Source of the DNA: Hyphomicrobiales bacterium
GTDB taxonomy: Bacteria; Pseudomonadota; Alphaproteobacteria; Rhizobiales; Rhizobiaceae
Direction: 5' to 3'
NCBI GenBank assembly: GCA_021775455.1
Contig: JAJFHU010000050.1
Coordinates: forward strand, 1-64,000
DNA: 64,000 bases
Of this stretch, positions 55,999 to 64,000 are shown in pieces (within the stretch, counting starts at the first letter, position 1; each line of letters opens with the position of its first letter). The notes below the pieces were generated by a model, which worked only from the letters and a program-made list of their open reading frames with translations, was not told the origin of the DNA and made no database searches. Position numbers and translations under genes: made by a program.

Positions 55999-56991
55999 TC
56001 AATTTTCATCTCCGAAATGCGTATAACCCGAGGTTTCGATTTTAACCGGTTGTCCGTTTGCGTCGACAAGATTAACGCCCAGGCCGGACGGTTCGATTAT
56101 TCCTATACGGGAAACAGGCAATTCAATGCCGCCAATTTTTGTATCAAATTCCGCTGCGATTGATCGTGGAACACAGAACAGCAACTCATAGTCATCACCT
56201 CCGGTTACTGCACGTTCCGCACACTCAGGATCCAAGTCGATCATTCTTTGCAAAGATTCAGAAAACGGAACATCTGATAAATTGATGGACGCTGAGACAT
56301 CTGATGCTTTGCACAGTTTCTTCAAATCTGCGATCAATCCATCCGATACATCCATAGAGGCTGATGCAAATCTGGAAATCATCGGCGCAAAATTGCAACG
56401 AGGTTCCGGCAGTAAATATCGCTTCTCAAAGTATTCTTGATATTTACCAGACAATTTTGCATGTTTACCCAGCCGAACATCGAGCCCGATCGCGGCATCA
56501 CCTATTGATCCGGTAACATAAACCAAATCTCCTGCGCTCGCGGAAAGACGACTGACATAGCTATCCTGATCTATTTCTCCAAGCGCTGTAATCGATATTA
56601 CCGTTCCACCGCCCGATCGAAAGGTGTCGCCACCTGTTAATCTGACATTGTAAGCCTCGCAATCATCTCCCAGTCCGGAAGCAAAGGAAGCAACCCAAGG
56701 ATCATTCCAATCATCACTTAACCCAAGTGACAGTGAGAACACAGTTGCCTGCGCTCCCTTGGCAGCGAGATCAGACAAATTTACCCGAAGTGCCTTTTTC
56801 GCGATCAACTCAGGAGGGTCATCGGCGAGAAAATGGACCCTTTCTGCGATTGCGTCCTGGGTTATGACAATCTCTTTGCCGGGTGCGGGCTTGTACAGAG
56901 CCGCATCGTCGTTAAGACCGAATGAACCGTCTCCGGCCAACGGTGCAAAATGGCGCGCAATCAGTTCAAATTCATCTGGTCGTTTTTTCAC
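55999..56991 (-). CDS. thiL: Thiamine-monophosphate kinase
   Basis: A 330-residue ThiL that phosphorylates thiamine monophosphate to thiamine pyrophosphate. Landmarks: [52 protein letters not shown] and [14 protein letters not shown]. The ORF is open to 57051, but family alignment and length place the start at the GTG at 56991 ([17 protein letters not shown]), which overlaps the nusB end by 20 bases. It ends the rib-nusB-thiL operon. Confidence 0.92.
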   Translation of the reverse strand: MKKRPDEFELIARHFAPLAGDGSFGLNDDAALYKPAPGKEIVITQDAIAERVHFLADDPPELIAKKALRVNLSDLAAKGAQATVFSLSLGLSDDWNDPWVASFASGLGDDCEAYNVRLTGGDTFRSGGGTVISITALGEIDQDSYVSRLSASAGDLVYVTGSIGDAAIGLDVRLGKHAKLSGKYQEYFEKRYLLPEPRCNFAPMISRFASASMDVSDGLIADLKKLCKASDVSASINLSDVPFSESLQRMIDLDPECAERAVTGGDDYELLFCVPRSIAAEFDTKIGGIELPVSRIGIIEPSGLGVNLVDANGQPVKIETSGYTHFGDEN

Positions 56992-57484
56992 CAGACTTAC
57001 TTTCAAATTCTCCAGGCCGAACTTCTTTGGCGATACTATCCAGAACACCATTTACAAGTCGCGGCTCATCTTCTTCAAAAAATGCTTTAGCTACATCCAG
57101 ATATTCCGCAATGATAACGCGGCCTGGAACATCGGTACGTTTAACCAGTTCAAATGCTCCCGCCCTCAACACGGAACGAAGCAAGGTATGAATTCGCGCC
57201 AATGGCCAATCATCAGGAAGAGTTTTGTGAATTAGCGGGTCGAGTGTTTTTTGATCGGCAACTACGCCGCTGACAATTCCCCGGAACCATCCGCGGTCTG
57301 CATCGAGGTATTCTTCTCCATCCACTTCCTGGCCGATTCGGCAAGTTTCGTATTCATCCAGAATTGTCGACAAACCTGCGCTGGTAATATCCATCTGATA
57401 AAGGGCCTGAACTGCCGCAAGGCGTGCAGCTCCCCTTTTATTGGCAGAGCGACCTGCAGTCGTTGATTTCACCGGATCAACCAT
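56972..57484 (-). CDS. nusB: Transcription antitermination factor NusB
   Basis: A 170-residue NusB, an RNA-binding antitermination factor for rRNA operons that pairs with S10 (NusE). [19 protein letters not shown] opens the domain; [33 protein letters not shown] and [14 protein letters not shown] are diagnostic. I chose the ATG at 57484 because AGG precedes it with proper spacing; it overlaps ribH by eight bases, implying translational coupling. Confidence 0.94.
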   Translation of the reverse strand: MVDPVKSTTAGRSANKRGAARLAAVQALYQMDITSAGLSTILDEYETCRIGQEVDGEEYLDADRGWFRGIVSGVVADQKTLDPLIHKTLPDDWPLARIHTLLRSVLRAGAFELVKRTDVPGRVIIAEYLDVAKAFFEEDEPRLVNGVLDSIAKEVRPGEFESKSGEKTTR

Positions 57485-57938
57485 TTGCATTACCTGATTC
57501 AAATCGATTTCGAATTGAGATCATTTCCAAGGCAGCCCGGGCAGCAAACCCGCCTTTGTCCATCTGGTCCCGACGCGCGCGTTCCCACGCCTGTTCTTCG
57601 TTTTCAGTTGTCAGGATTCCGTTTCCGATCGGAAGACCTTCCAAGGAGAGGTCCATCAACCCGCGCGCGGACTCATTTGCAACAATTTCAAAATGATAGG
57701 TTTCACCACGAATTATGACGCCAAGAGCGACGAAGCCATCATAGGCAGCTTTTCCGGATTCTACACCCTCCATGGCAAAGGCAATTGCAGAGGGGACCTC
57801 CAGCGCACCAGGAACTGTCAAAACATCATGACTGGCACCAGCTTCCTCAATGGCCTTACTTGCACCCTCAAGCAAGGCATCAGACAACTGATCGTAAAAT
57901 CGTGCCTCGACAATTAGAAGATGTGGGTTTTTAGCCAT
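57477..57938 (-). CDS. ribH: 6,7-dimethyl-8-ribityllumazine synthase
   Basis: A 153-residue lumazine synthase, penultimate enzyme of riboflavin synthesis. [32 protein letters not shown], and [22 protein letters not shown] with the catalytic His in GETYHF are diagnostic. [19 protein letters not shown] completes the domain. It overlaps nusB and follows the exported alpha/beta-hydrolase-like gene on the same strand. Confidence 0.95.
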   Translation of the reverse strand: MAKNPHLLIVEARFYDQLSDALLEGASKAIEEAGASHDVLTVPGALEVPSAIAFAMEGVESGKAAYDGFVALGVIIRGETYHFEIVANESARGLMDLSLEGLPIGNGILTTENEEQAWERARRDQMDKGGFAARAALEMISIRNRFESGNANG

Positions 57939-58022
57939 CCGGGGCTCCTGTTTCGGTCAGGAAAACCACGGTGGCGACGGCAATGCAAGCAGTAAGTTGA
58001 ATTTGTATTCAGATGGCGGATT

Positions 58023-58937
58023 CTAACCGAACGGCGTGTTTTCGATTTGCTGCAACACCCGATCATGGAACTGCTTGTCGTTACCGAGAGGTATATGGGA
58101 CGTGGGCAGCTTGAAGTTGGACAGAGCCGTCGAATTGTTGTTCTTCTTCAATTTCAGAGACACTTTGAAACAATCAAGATTTGTGCACGTAAAATTGTCA
58201 GCAGTTTTTACATTCGCTGTAACCGGGCGTGGCATTGGGCCATCGACTGTCGCCAAATAATGAACCGGAATGTTCTTCTTGTTCAACTCGGCGGCAATTG
58301 AAGTTACGACATTGGCGCCGTAGCTGATCCCGATCAGATTGATTTCTACATCCGGGTTCAGCTGGTATGCTTTCTTTATGTCCCTCATTACAGAGGAGCG
58401 AATAACAGTCGAGCCTTCAATGGGTGTGCCGTAGCTAAACAATCTGGAATTCGGGATTTTCTTGGAAAGATTCGTAAACCCGTAACCGATAAACGGTACG
58501 GCACTGGCCAGACCATTGATCAAATATGTTTTCTGAAAACGAGGCTTTGGCGGTTCATAGATGCCCAAATCATAATTGTCTGGATCCGCAATGCTCGCAG
58601 TGACATCACCATTTGAATAAGCTGCAACACCAGCGGGCGGTTGCGGAGCCAATGACGCGACTTCAATTGAATCGGGGGCTGTTACATTTTCCTCAATCGC
58701 AGATATTTGCGGATCGTAAGGCGCTGATTCAGTGGGTTGTACGACCGTTTGCGGATAATCATCCTGCTGGGCATTTGCCGATGATAAGCCGTTCACCGGT
58801 GAAAAAGTGGCCACTTGTGATGTAGCAGGGCCAACGTCAGTTCGAGGAGACAATCCAAGATCATCGGTGCCCGAAACACATCCGGCGAGGGAAATTCCAA
58901 ACATAAGGGGTAATAACGAAGCTACTCGGATACACAT
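58023..58937 (-). CDS. Lipoprotein with alpha/beta-hydrolase-like motif, unknown function
   Basis: A 304-residue lipoprotein: signal peptide with lipobox SLAGC (Cys20 from the ATG at 58937, which has AGGA upstream). Residues about 20-125 are disordered, Pro/Ser/Ala-rich. The C-terminal domain has TYLINGLASAVPFIGYGF, then INLIGISYGANVVTSIA with a GISYG nucleophile elbow (Ser205), and ends near DKQFHDRVL where His could complete a triad. Cys pairs at FTCTNLDCFK suggest export. I do not recognise the substrate. It is inserted between ribE and ribH. Confidence 0.65.
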   Translation of the reverse strand: MCIRVASLLPLMFGISLAGCVSGTDDLGLSPRTDVGPATSQVATFSPVNGLSSANAQQDDYPQTVVQPTESAPYDPQISAIEENVTAPDSIEVASLAPQPPAGVAAYSNGDVTASIADPDNYDLGIYEPPKPRFQKTYLINGLASAVPFIGYGFTNLSKKIPNSRLFSYGTPIEGSTVIRSSVMRDIKKAYQLNPDVEINLIGISYGANVVTSIAAELNKKNIPVHYLATVDGPMPRPVTANVKTADNFTCTNLDCFKVSLKLKKNNNSTALSNFKLPTSHIPLGNDKQFHDRVLQQIENTPFG

Positions 58938-59010
58938 TGCTCGTTCCTGAAATAATGACATTTCGCAGCATTATCGACGAACTGTGGTTAACATTTGGCA
59001 AACTAACGAA

Positions 59011-59601
59011 TTATTTGAATTCTGATAGCCGCGCCGCGTAGCGTGCAATCTGATCAACTTCCAGATTTACTGCATCACCAATCTGGCGTTCTCTCCAGGT
59101 TGTAACCTCCAAAGTGTGGTTGATAATCAAGACGTCAAACCGGTTGCCCTCAACCTTGTTGACGGTCAAAGATGTTCCATCCAGAGCCACTGAACCCTTC
59201 GGTGCGATAAACATCGCAAGTTCGGATGGACATTCCAGGACAAAGCGAAACGCTCCGCCCTCCTCTACGCGATCGACAATCCTGGCCATTCCATCAACGT
59301 GGCCGGAAACCATATGACCACCCAATTCGTCACCAATCTTGAGCGGCCTTTCCAGATTGATGTGGTCGCCTTGATTGATTTTTCCAAGCGTGGTCAGTCG
59401 GAGGGCTTCTTCCCATGCTTCGGCTTCAAACCAGACTTCGTTTCGCTTCACCACCGTCAAACAGACGCCAGCATGGGCGATTGATGCGCCAATATCAATT
59501 GTCTGCGTGTCGTAGCTTGTCTTCACACGAATTCGTATCCCTTTTTTCAGGGGATCAATCCGGTCAATTTGACCAACATCAGTTACAATTCCGGTGAACA
59601 T
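59011..59601 (-). CDS. ribE: Riboflavin synthase alpha chain
   Basis: A 196-residue riboflavin synthase that dismutates two lumazines to riboflavin. It has the two lumazine-binding repeats: MFTGIVTDVGQI...GASIAHAGVCLTVV and GHMVSGHVDGMARI...GSVALDGTSLTVNKV. The start abuts the stop of ribD (no gap), so the genes are translationally coupled. Confidence 0.95.
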   Translation of the reverse strand: MFTGIVTDVGQIDRIDPLKKGIRIRVKTSYDTQTIDIGASIAHAGVCLTVVKRNEVWFEAEAWEEALRLTTLGKINQGDHINLERPLKIGDELGGHMVSGHVDGMARIVDRVEEGGAFRFVLECPSELAMFIAPKGSVALDGTSLTVNKVEGNRFDVLIINHTLEVTTWRERQIGDAVNLEVDQIARYAARLSEFK

Positions 59602-60738
59602 TCAGGATTCCAGCTTCCCAAGTCGCAAGCAACGATCATCACCAAAGCGCAATTCTTCACGAATTTCAAACCCTTGCGGCAGCTTTGAAGCGGTGAATGG
59701 TGCCAGGACAATTTCAATAGTTTCATCAAGCGCCGGAGGCAAGCCTGCTTCCAACAGCATTATCTCATCTACCAAATCTTCCTTGAGGAAACTTGCAGCA
59801 ACTTGAGCTCCTCCTTCAACCAAAAGCGACTGAATACCGCGTGCGCGCAAATCATCCATTAATTCAGGAAGCGCAATATGCCCGTTATCCAATTCGCAGG
59901 CCAATTGAATACCACCTGATTGTTGCAACATTCTTTGGTACTCTTCAGGCATCTGGTTTGGTGTTGCTACGATTGTTGCTACTTGTTTTGCGGTCTTTAT
60001 TACGGTGTGAGAATCCCGCAACTGCGCATTGGCATCCAAAATCACCCGAATTGGTGACCTACTTTCCAGACCAGGCAATCGACAAGTCAGTGCAGGGTTG
60101 TCGAACAAGATTGTATTAATCCCGACAAGTATCGCATCGTGCCGAGCTCTTAGAAGGTGTGTCTGGGCATTGGCGATTGATCCAGTCAACTCCAGTTGAC
60201 CGCCACCTCTCAACCCCATCACGCCTTCAGCCGTCATTGCGAGCTTTAAAGTAACAAATGGCTTGTTACTGGTTTTCGATTTCAGGTAGGCCTGCACAAC
60301 CCTGGCAGAATTTTCGCCGATATTTTCAAAGATCGTTTCAATTCCCGCGGATTTCAGCATCTGGAACCCTTTGCCATCCACTCGATTGTCGGGGTCTTTC
60401 GTGGCAGCAACCACCCGCATAACTCCGGCATCAATAAGCGTCTGGGCGCACGGTGGTGTTCGTCCGTGATGAGCGCATGGTTCAAGGGTAACGTAAGCAG
60501 TAGCTCCATTGGCACGTTCGCCAGCTTCTGCGAGGGCTATTGGCTCAGCATGTGGCCGCCCGCCCGGCGCAGTAATACCGGAACCAACGATCTGGAATTC
60601 ATCGTCAATTTCACGAACCAATACACACGCTACTGACGGATTTGTGCCAGTCTGCCCCTGATTGCGCCTGGCGAAGCGTAATGCAGCATCCAGATAGCGT
60701 CTGTCGATTTCACTTATGGAAGGCTGATTTTTTTCCAT
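59602..60738 (-). CDS. ribD: Bifunctional riboflavin-biosynthesis deaminase/reductase RibD
   Basis: A 378-residue bifunctional enzyme. The N-terminal deaminase has the zinc motif HAEPIAL and EPCAHHGRTPPCAQTLIDAGV. The C-terminal reductase has LKLAMTAEGVMGLRGG, HLLRARHDAILVGINTIL and QSLLVEGGAQVAASF. It deaminates then reduces the pyrimidine intermediate. Ends exactly where ribE begins. Confidence 0.95.
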   Translation of the reverse strand: MEKNQPSISEIDRRYLDAALRFARRNQGQTGTNPSVACVLVREIDDEFQIVGSGITAPGGRPHAEPIALAEAGERANGATAYVTLEPCAHHGRTPPCAQTLIDAGVMRVVAATKDPDNRVDGKGFQMLKSAGIETIFENIGENSARVVQAYLKSKTSNKPFVTLKLAMTAEGVMGLRGGGQLELTGSIANAQTHLLRARHDAILVGINTILFDNPALTCRLPGLESRSPIRVILDANAQLRDSHTVIKTAKQVATIVATPNQMPEEYQRMLQQSGGIQLACELDNGHIALPELMDDLRARGIQSLLVEGGAQVAASFLKEDLVDEIMLLEAGLPPALDETIEIVLAPFTASKLPQGFEIREELRFGDDRCLRLGKLES

Positions 60739-60834
60739 CCCGGTGGTATGGCCGATATGCGTTCAATTGAAAAGCAGGTAATGGTCGGATTGATTAACTT
60801 CCTGTAGATGCAAACAGGCTGCAAATAACGGCAA

Positions 60835-61125
60835 TCAACACTGACTGTTGTAACTTTCAACTTCCGAGATCAGGCGAACATACCAATCCTTGCATTCATC
60901 ATACTGGCTTTGGGTAAACGATTTGGAGCATTGGCGATAATAGCTTTCCAACTCGGCCTGTAGTCTGGTGTACCGGTTTGCGCACTCTACGCTTTGCGCC
61001 AATTCGACTGATGTATTGCGCGTTGTCTGGGTCCCGGCTGATGTAGATTCAAGTGCTGGTACGTTCGTGTTCTGATCAAGGAACGCCAATCCAACTTGCA
61101 GAATGGTAATTGCTGCAAAATTCAT
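60835..61125 (-). CDS. Small exported protein with four cysteines, unknown function
   Basis: A 96-residue protein. Residues 2-16 are hydrophobic (NFAAITILQVGLAFL), enough for a signal sequence. The mature part is polar and helical, with four Cys residues (VECANRY, YRQCSKS, DECKDWY, and C-terminal NSQC) arranged as two CX-helix pairs, resembling twin-Cys helical hairpins. I do not recognise the family. It sits between nrdR and ribD on the same strand, where it is not part of the core conserved order. Confidence 0.6.
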   Translation of the reverse strand: MNFAAITILQVGLAFLDQNTNVPALESTSAGTQTTRNTSVELAQSVECANRYTRLQAELESYYRQCSKSFTQSQYDECKDWYVRLISEVESYNSQC

Positions 61126-61139
61126 GGCAATTCTCCCAA

Positions 61140-61598
61140 TCAGTTTTCACCACGTCGCAGTTTGCTCAAAAAGCCCTCAAAATCCTTGGCTTCCTTGAAA
61201 TCCCGGTACACAGACGCAAATCTGACATAAGCAACCTCGTCGACCTGTTTTAAACCCTCCATGACCAGGTGACCGATTTCGTCGGAAGAAATATCACCCT
61301 CGACCTGAGACTCCAGCTGCCGAACGATGCCGGATATCAGACGCTCGACCCGTTCAGGGTCCAGATCCCGCTTGCGAATAGCGGTCTGAATGGAGCGGGC
61401 AAGCTTGTCGCGATCAAATGGAACTTTCTTGCCGGATTTTTTCAAGACAGTCAGTTCGCGGAGTTGAACTCTTTCGAACGTTGTGAAGCGTCCACCGCAA
61501 TCCGAACATACCCTGCGCCGACGAATGGAAGTCCCGTCCTCACTGGGACGGGAATCCTTCACCTGGGTATCTGCATTGGAGCAGTAAGGGCAACGCAA
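61140..61598 (-). CDS. nrdR: Transcriptional repressor NrdR
   Basis: A 152-residue NrdR that represses ribonucleotide reductase genes in response to ATP/dATP. The zinc ribbon [10 protein letters not shown]...[15 protein letters not shown] and the ATP-cone ([18 protein letters not shown]...) are complete. The start is a TTG at 61598 with GAGG upstream, aligning exactly with the family's first Met. Confidence 0.95.
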   Translation of the reverse strand: MRCPYCSNADTQVKDSRPSEDGTSIRRRRVCSDCGGRFTTFERVQLRELTVLKKSGKKVPFDRDKLARSIQTAIRKRDLDPERVERLISGIVRQLESQVEGDISSDEIGHLVMEGLKQVDEVAYVRFASVYRDFKEAKDFEGFLSKLRRGEN

Positions 61599-61611
61599 TC
61601 GTCTGCCTCGC

Positions 61612-62904
61612 TTACATATAGGTGTACATTGGGAACCGGTCGGTAAGCTCTATGACTTTTGACTGAACAGCCTTTTCAACTGCTTCATTGCCTTCATCAG
61701 AGTTGGCAGCTTTCAGACCATCGAGAACTTCAGTAATCAAGTTGCCAATTTCGGTAAACTCAGCCTCGCCAAATCCCCGGCTGGTAGCCGCAGGCGCACC
61801 CAAGCGTATCCCCGATGTGACAAACGGTTTTTCCGGATCAAAAGGAATACCGTTCTTGTTGCAGGTAATGTTTGCCCGGCCAAGGGCTGCTTCAGCGCGC
61901 TTGCCGGTAGCATTTTTCGGGCGAAGATCGACGAGCATCAGGTGGTTATCGGTTCCGCCGGAAACAATATCCAGTCCGTTGTCAACAAGACTTGCAGCAA
62001 GTGCCCTGGCGTTTGCCTTTACCTGTTTGGCGTAAGTCTTGAATTCAGGTTTCAAACATTCACCAAACGCGACGGCCTTGGCGGCAATCACGTGCATAAG
62101 CGGACCACCCTGAAGGCCCGGAAATACCGCTGAATTCATTTTCTTGGCGATTACTTCATCATTCATCATGATCATGCCACCACGTGGTCCGCGCAGCGAC
62201 TTGTGGGTTGTCGAAGTGACAACATCTGCATGTGGAATTGGTGAGGGATGTTCACCCGCTGCAACCAAACCAGCAATGTGAGCCATGTCCACCATCAGGT
62301 AGGCGCCGACTGAATCTGCGATCTTGCGGAATGCGGCCCAGTCCCACTCGCGGGAATAGGCAGTACCGCCAGCTATGATCAGCTTCGGCTTTTCAGCTTC
62401 TGCAATTTTTGCGATCTCTTCCAGATCCAGCAATTGTGTTTCCTTGTTCACGCCATATGAAACCACATCGAACCATTTGCCCGACATGTTTACCGGCGAA
62501 CCATGGGTCAGGTGACCGCCCGAGTTCAGATCAAGGCCCATAAATTTATCACCAGGCTGCAGCAATGCCAGGAAAACGGCCTGGTTCATTTGACTGCCGG
62601 AATTCGGTTGAACATTCACAAAATTGCATCCAAACAGCTCTTTTGCGCGTTCAATGGCCAGATTTTCAGCCACATCGACGAACTGACAACCGCCATAATA
62701 ACGCTTGCCCGGATAACCTTCGGCATATTTGTTGGTCATTATTGAGCCCTGAGCCTCAAGCACAGCGCGAGAAACTATGTTTTCGGAAGCAATCAACTCA
62801 ATTTCATGCCGTTGGCGGCCAAGTTCGTTCGTGATTGATTCAAAAATTTCGGGATCGACTTCGCTGAGTGGCGAATTGAAAAAGGTATCAAGATTGTCAG
62901 CCAT
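61612..62904 (-). CDS. glyA: Serine hydroxymethyltransferase
   Basis: A 430-residue PLP enzyme that interconverts serine and glycine with tetrahydrofolate and supplies one-carbon units. [38 protein letters not shown], and the Schiff-base Lys in [14 protein letters not shown] are diagnostic. GGAG precedes the ATG at 62904. It leads into nrdR after 13 bases, the conserved glyA-nrdR pair. Confidence 0.97.
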   Translation of the reverse strand: MADNLDTFFNSPLSEVDPEIFESITNELGRQRHEIELIASENIVSRAVLEAQGSIMTNKYAEGYPGKRYYGGCQFVDVAENLAIERAKELFGCNFVNVQPNSGSQMNQAVFLALLQPGDKFMGLDLNSGGHLTHGSPVNMSGKWFDVVSYGVNKETQLLDLEEIAKIAEAEKPKLIIAGGTAYSREWDWAAFRKIADSVGAYLMVDMAHIAGLVAAGEHPSPIPHADVVTSTTHKSLRGPRGGMIMMNDEVIAKKMNSAVFPGLQGGPLMHVIAAKAVAFGECLKPEFKTYAKQVKANARALAASLVDNGLDIVSGGTDNHLMLVDLRPKNATGKRAEAALGRANITCNKNGIPFDPEKPFVTSGIRLGAPAATSRGFGEAEFTEIGNLITEVLDGLKAANSDEGNEAVEKAVQSKVIELTDRFPMYTYM

Positions 62905-63095
62905 ATTAATCTCCGCAATTCAGTTTAGCTTGGGGCTGCAGAACAGTTCCACACTGCCTAGCCTGTTCATAAGCTGCGGAGATAACATACAGAGGACAAT
63001 TACCAAACGGCAATTATTTAACAGGGCGGGGCAAATCAACGCAGCCCGAACTATGCGGTACCCAAGAAATTTTCAATTTCAATTCGAATTGATGA

Positions 63096-64000
63096 TTACT
63101 GCAGCGCCAACTGCTCAACGCCATCCCGGCGGTAAATGTCGTCGCGAAACTGAACAACGCCATTCTTCGTGGACCAAGCTGTGACGTAAGTCCAGTAAAC
63201 AGGAACGGCCTCATTCAGCGTTACGTCGATGCGATCACCACTTTCAATAGTGCGTTCAATTGATTGTCTGTCCCAACCCGGCGTTTCCTTGGCGAGCCAG
63301 GTGATCAGGTCCCGAACATTTTGAACGCGCACGCACCCGGATGATTCAAATCTCAACAGCTTTGAAAACACACTTTGCTGTGGTGTGTCATGCATGTAGA
63401 CGGCATGCGGATTTGGAAAATTGATTTTAACAGAACCCATGGCGTTTACTTTTCCCGGGTCCTGGCGGAACATGTAGTCTACAGCTTCTTCGGAATTCCA
63501 GTTTATGCTTTGAGGCGGAATTTCATCGCCATTCTGGGCAAATATTCTAATGGCGTTTCGCGTGAGATATTCAGGATCCTTCTGCATCAGCGGGATCAAA
63601 TCTTTTTTCACAATCGAAACCGGGGCAGTCCAATATGGATTGATATTCAGTTCATAAATTTTCGAACTCAAAATTGGAGACTGACGGTCAATTTTGCCAA
63701 CGATGGCAGTGTGTCTCAAAACCACTTTTCCGAGTTCTACCGCCTCGATTTGGGCAGCGGGAATGTTGACCATCACATAGCGATCACCCAGGTATCCAGA
63801 CATTGACCGCAGTCGCACCAGATTGGTTTCCAATTGGCCCAACCGAATTGAAGACGGAATGTTCATTGCAGCGAATGAATAACGGCCCATTACGCCATCG
63901 GGAGGCAAACCATGGCGGGCTTGAAATCGGCGAACGCCACCCTCTACCCAAGTATCAAAGACATCGGAATTCCCCGAATTCTTGTCGATATCGCCAGACA
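63096..64000 (-). CDS. L,D-transpeptidase with peptidoglycan-binding domain, truncated by window edge
   Basis: The gene runs off the right edge; the visible 301 codons read VRRFQARHGLPPDGVMG (a peptidoglycan-binding repeat), then a YcbB-type L,D-transpeptidase domain. The active-site region RFESSGCVRVQNVRDL has the SxGCxR motif with the catalytic Cys, and VYMHDTPQQSVF carries the His. It forms 3,3 cross-links in the peptidoglycan. A TTG at 63908 is inside the coding region and is not the true start. The last codons end SRRDGVEQLALQ-like; convergent or shared context to glyA is a 190-base gap. Confidence 0.88.
   Translation of the reverse strand, partial: SGDIDKNSGNSDVFDTWVEGGVRRFQARHGLPPDGVMGRYSFAAMNIPSSIRLGQLETNLVRLRSMSGYLGDRYVMVNIPAAQIEAVELGKVVLRHTAIVGKIDRQSPILSSKIYELNINPYWTAPVSIVKKDLIPLMQKDPEYLTRNAIRIFAQNGDEIPPQSINWNSEEAVDYMFRQDPGKVNAMGSVKINFPNPHAVYMHDTPQQSVFSKLLRFESSGCVRVQNVRDLITWLAKETPGWDRQSIERTIESGDRIDVTLNEAVPVYWTYVTAWSTKNGVVQFRDDIYRRDGVEQLALQ

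Overview
The window is a chromosomal segment of an alphaproteobacterium, most likely of the order Hyphomicrobiales (Rhizobiales). Several gene orders point there: glyA-nrdR-ribD-ribE-ribH-nusB-thiL next to hppA, then bamE, a CBP3-type chaperone gene, a DUF177 gene, plsX, fabH, ihfA and a merR gene. DUF2842, type-2 argC, an NDUFS4-like protein and a BY-kinase/ExoY-type polysaccharide locus agree. Base composition looks moderate for this order and the intergenic stretches are often AT-rich. I see no prophage, insertion sequence, integrase or CRISPR array.

Layout. 0-20 kb: two tandem hairpin-bearing repeats at the left edge, a small secreted Arg/Tyr-rich protein, a hybrid histidine kinase, a secreted alpha/beta hydrolase, a non-pyrrolysine MttB-family methyltransferase, tRNA-Arg and tRNA-Pro, and small housekeeping genes (NDUFS4-like, DUF192, double cold-shock, gloA). 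An M15-like lipoprotein, tRNA-Glu, an unrecognised 349-residue protein, recJ, a metallo-beta-lactamase-fold hydrolase, the hom-glpX pair, small exported proteins and a LuxR-type regulator follow. 20-27 kb: rplM-rpsI with a clear promoter and terminator, then a leftward glycosyltransferase/sulfotransferase cluster with a galE remnant, flanked by similar terminator-like sequences and a decayed non-coding stretch.

27-38 kb: a lytic transglycosylase, an aminotransferase-MFS pair, a lipase gene broken by one amber codon, and a small-molecule catabolism region (quinone oxidoreductase, DUF1989, PhnZ-like HD oxygenase, PhyH dioxygenase, ureohydrolase), then argC, ctaA and DUF2842. 38-48 kb: an exopolysaccharide locus (NodB-fold protein, GNAT-type acyltransferase, Wzc-like, Wza-like, glycosyltransferase, ExoY-like, Wzy-like). 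Two of its proteins have lost the key residues of their families. 48-64 kb: tRNA-Pro and the conserved lipid, riboflavin and one-carbon blocks, with an MFS pseudogene between hppA and thiL and two extra exported-protein genes inside the rib cluster. The window ends inside an L,D-transpeptidase gene.

The observation most worth following is the PhyH-HD pair. It has the gene content of the PhnY/PhnZ and TmpA/TmpB two-step oxidative C-P cleavage systems, but here it sits beside a DUF1989 protein and an agmatinase-family ureohydrolase. That suggests an oxidative route for an amine- or guanidine-containing substrate that I cannot name. The degenerate Wzc-like and NodB-like proteins of the polysaccharide locus come second.
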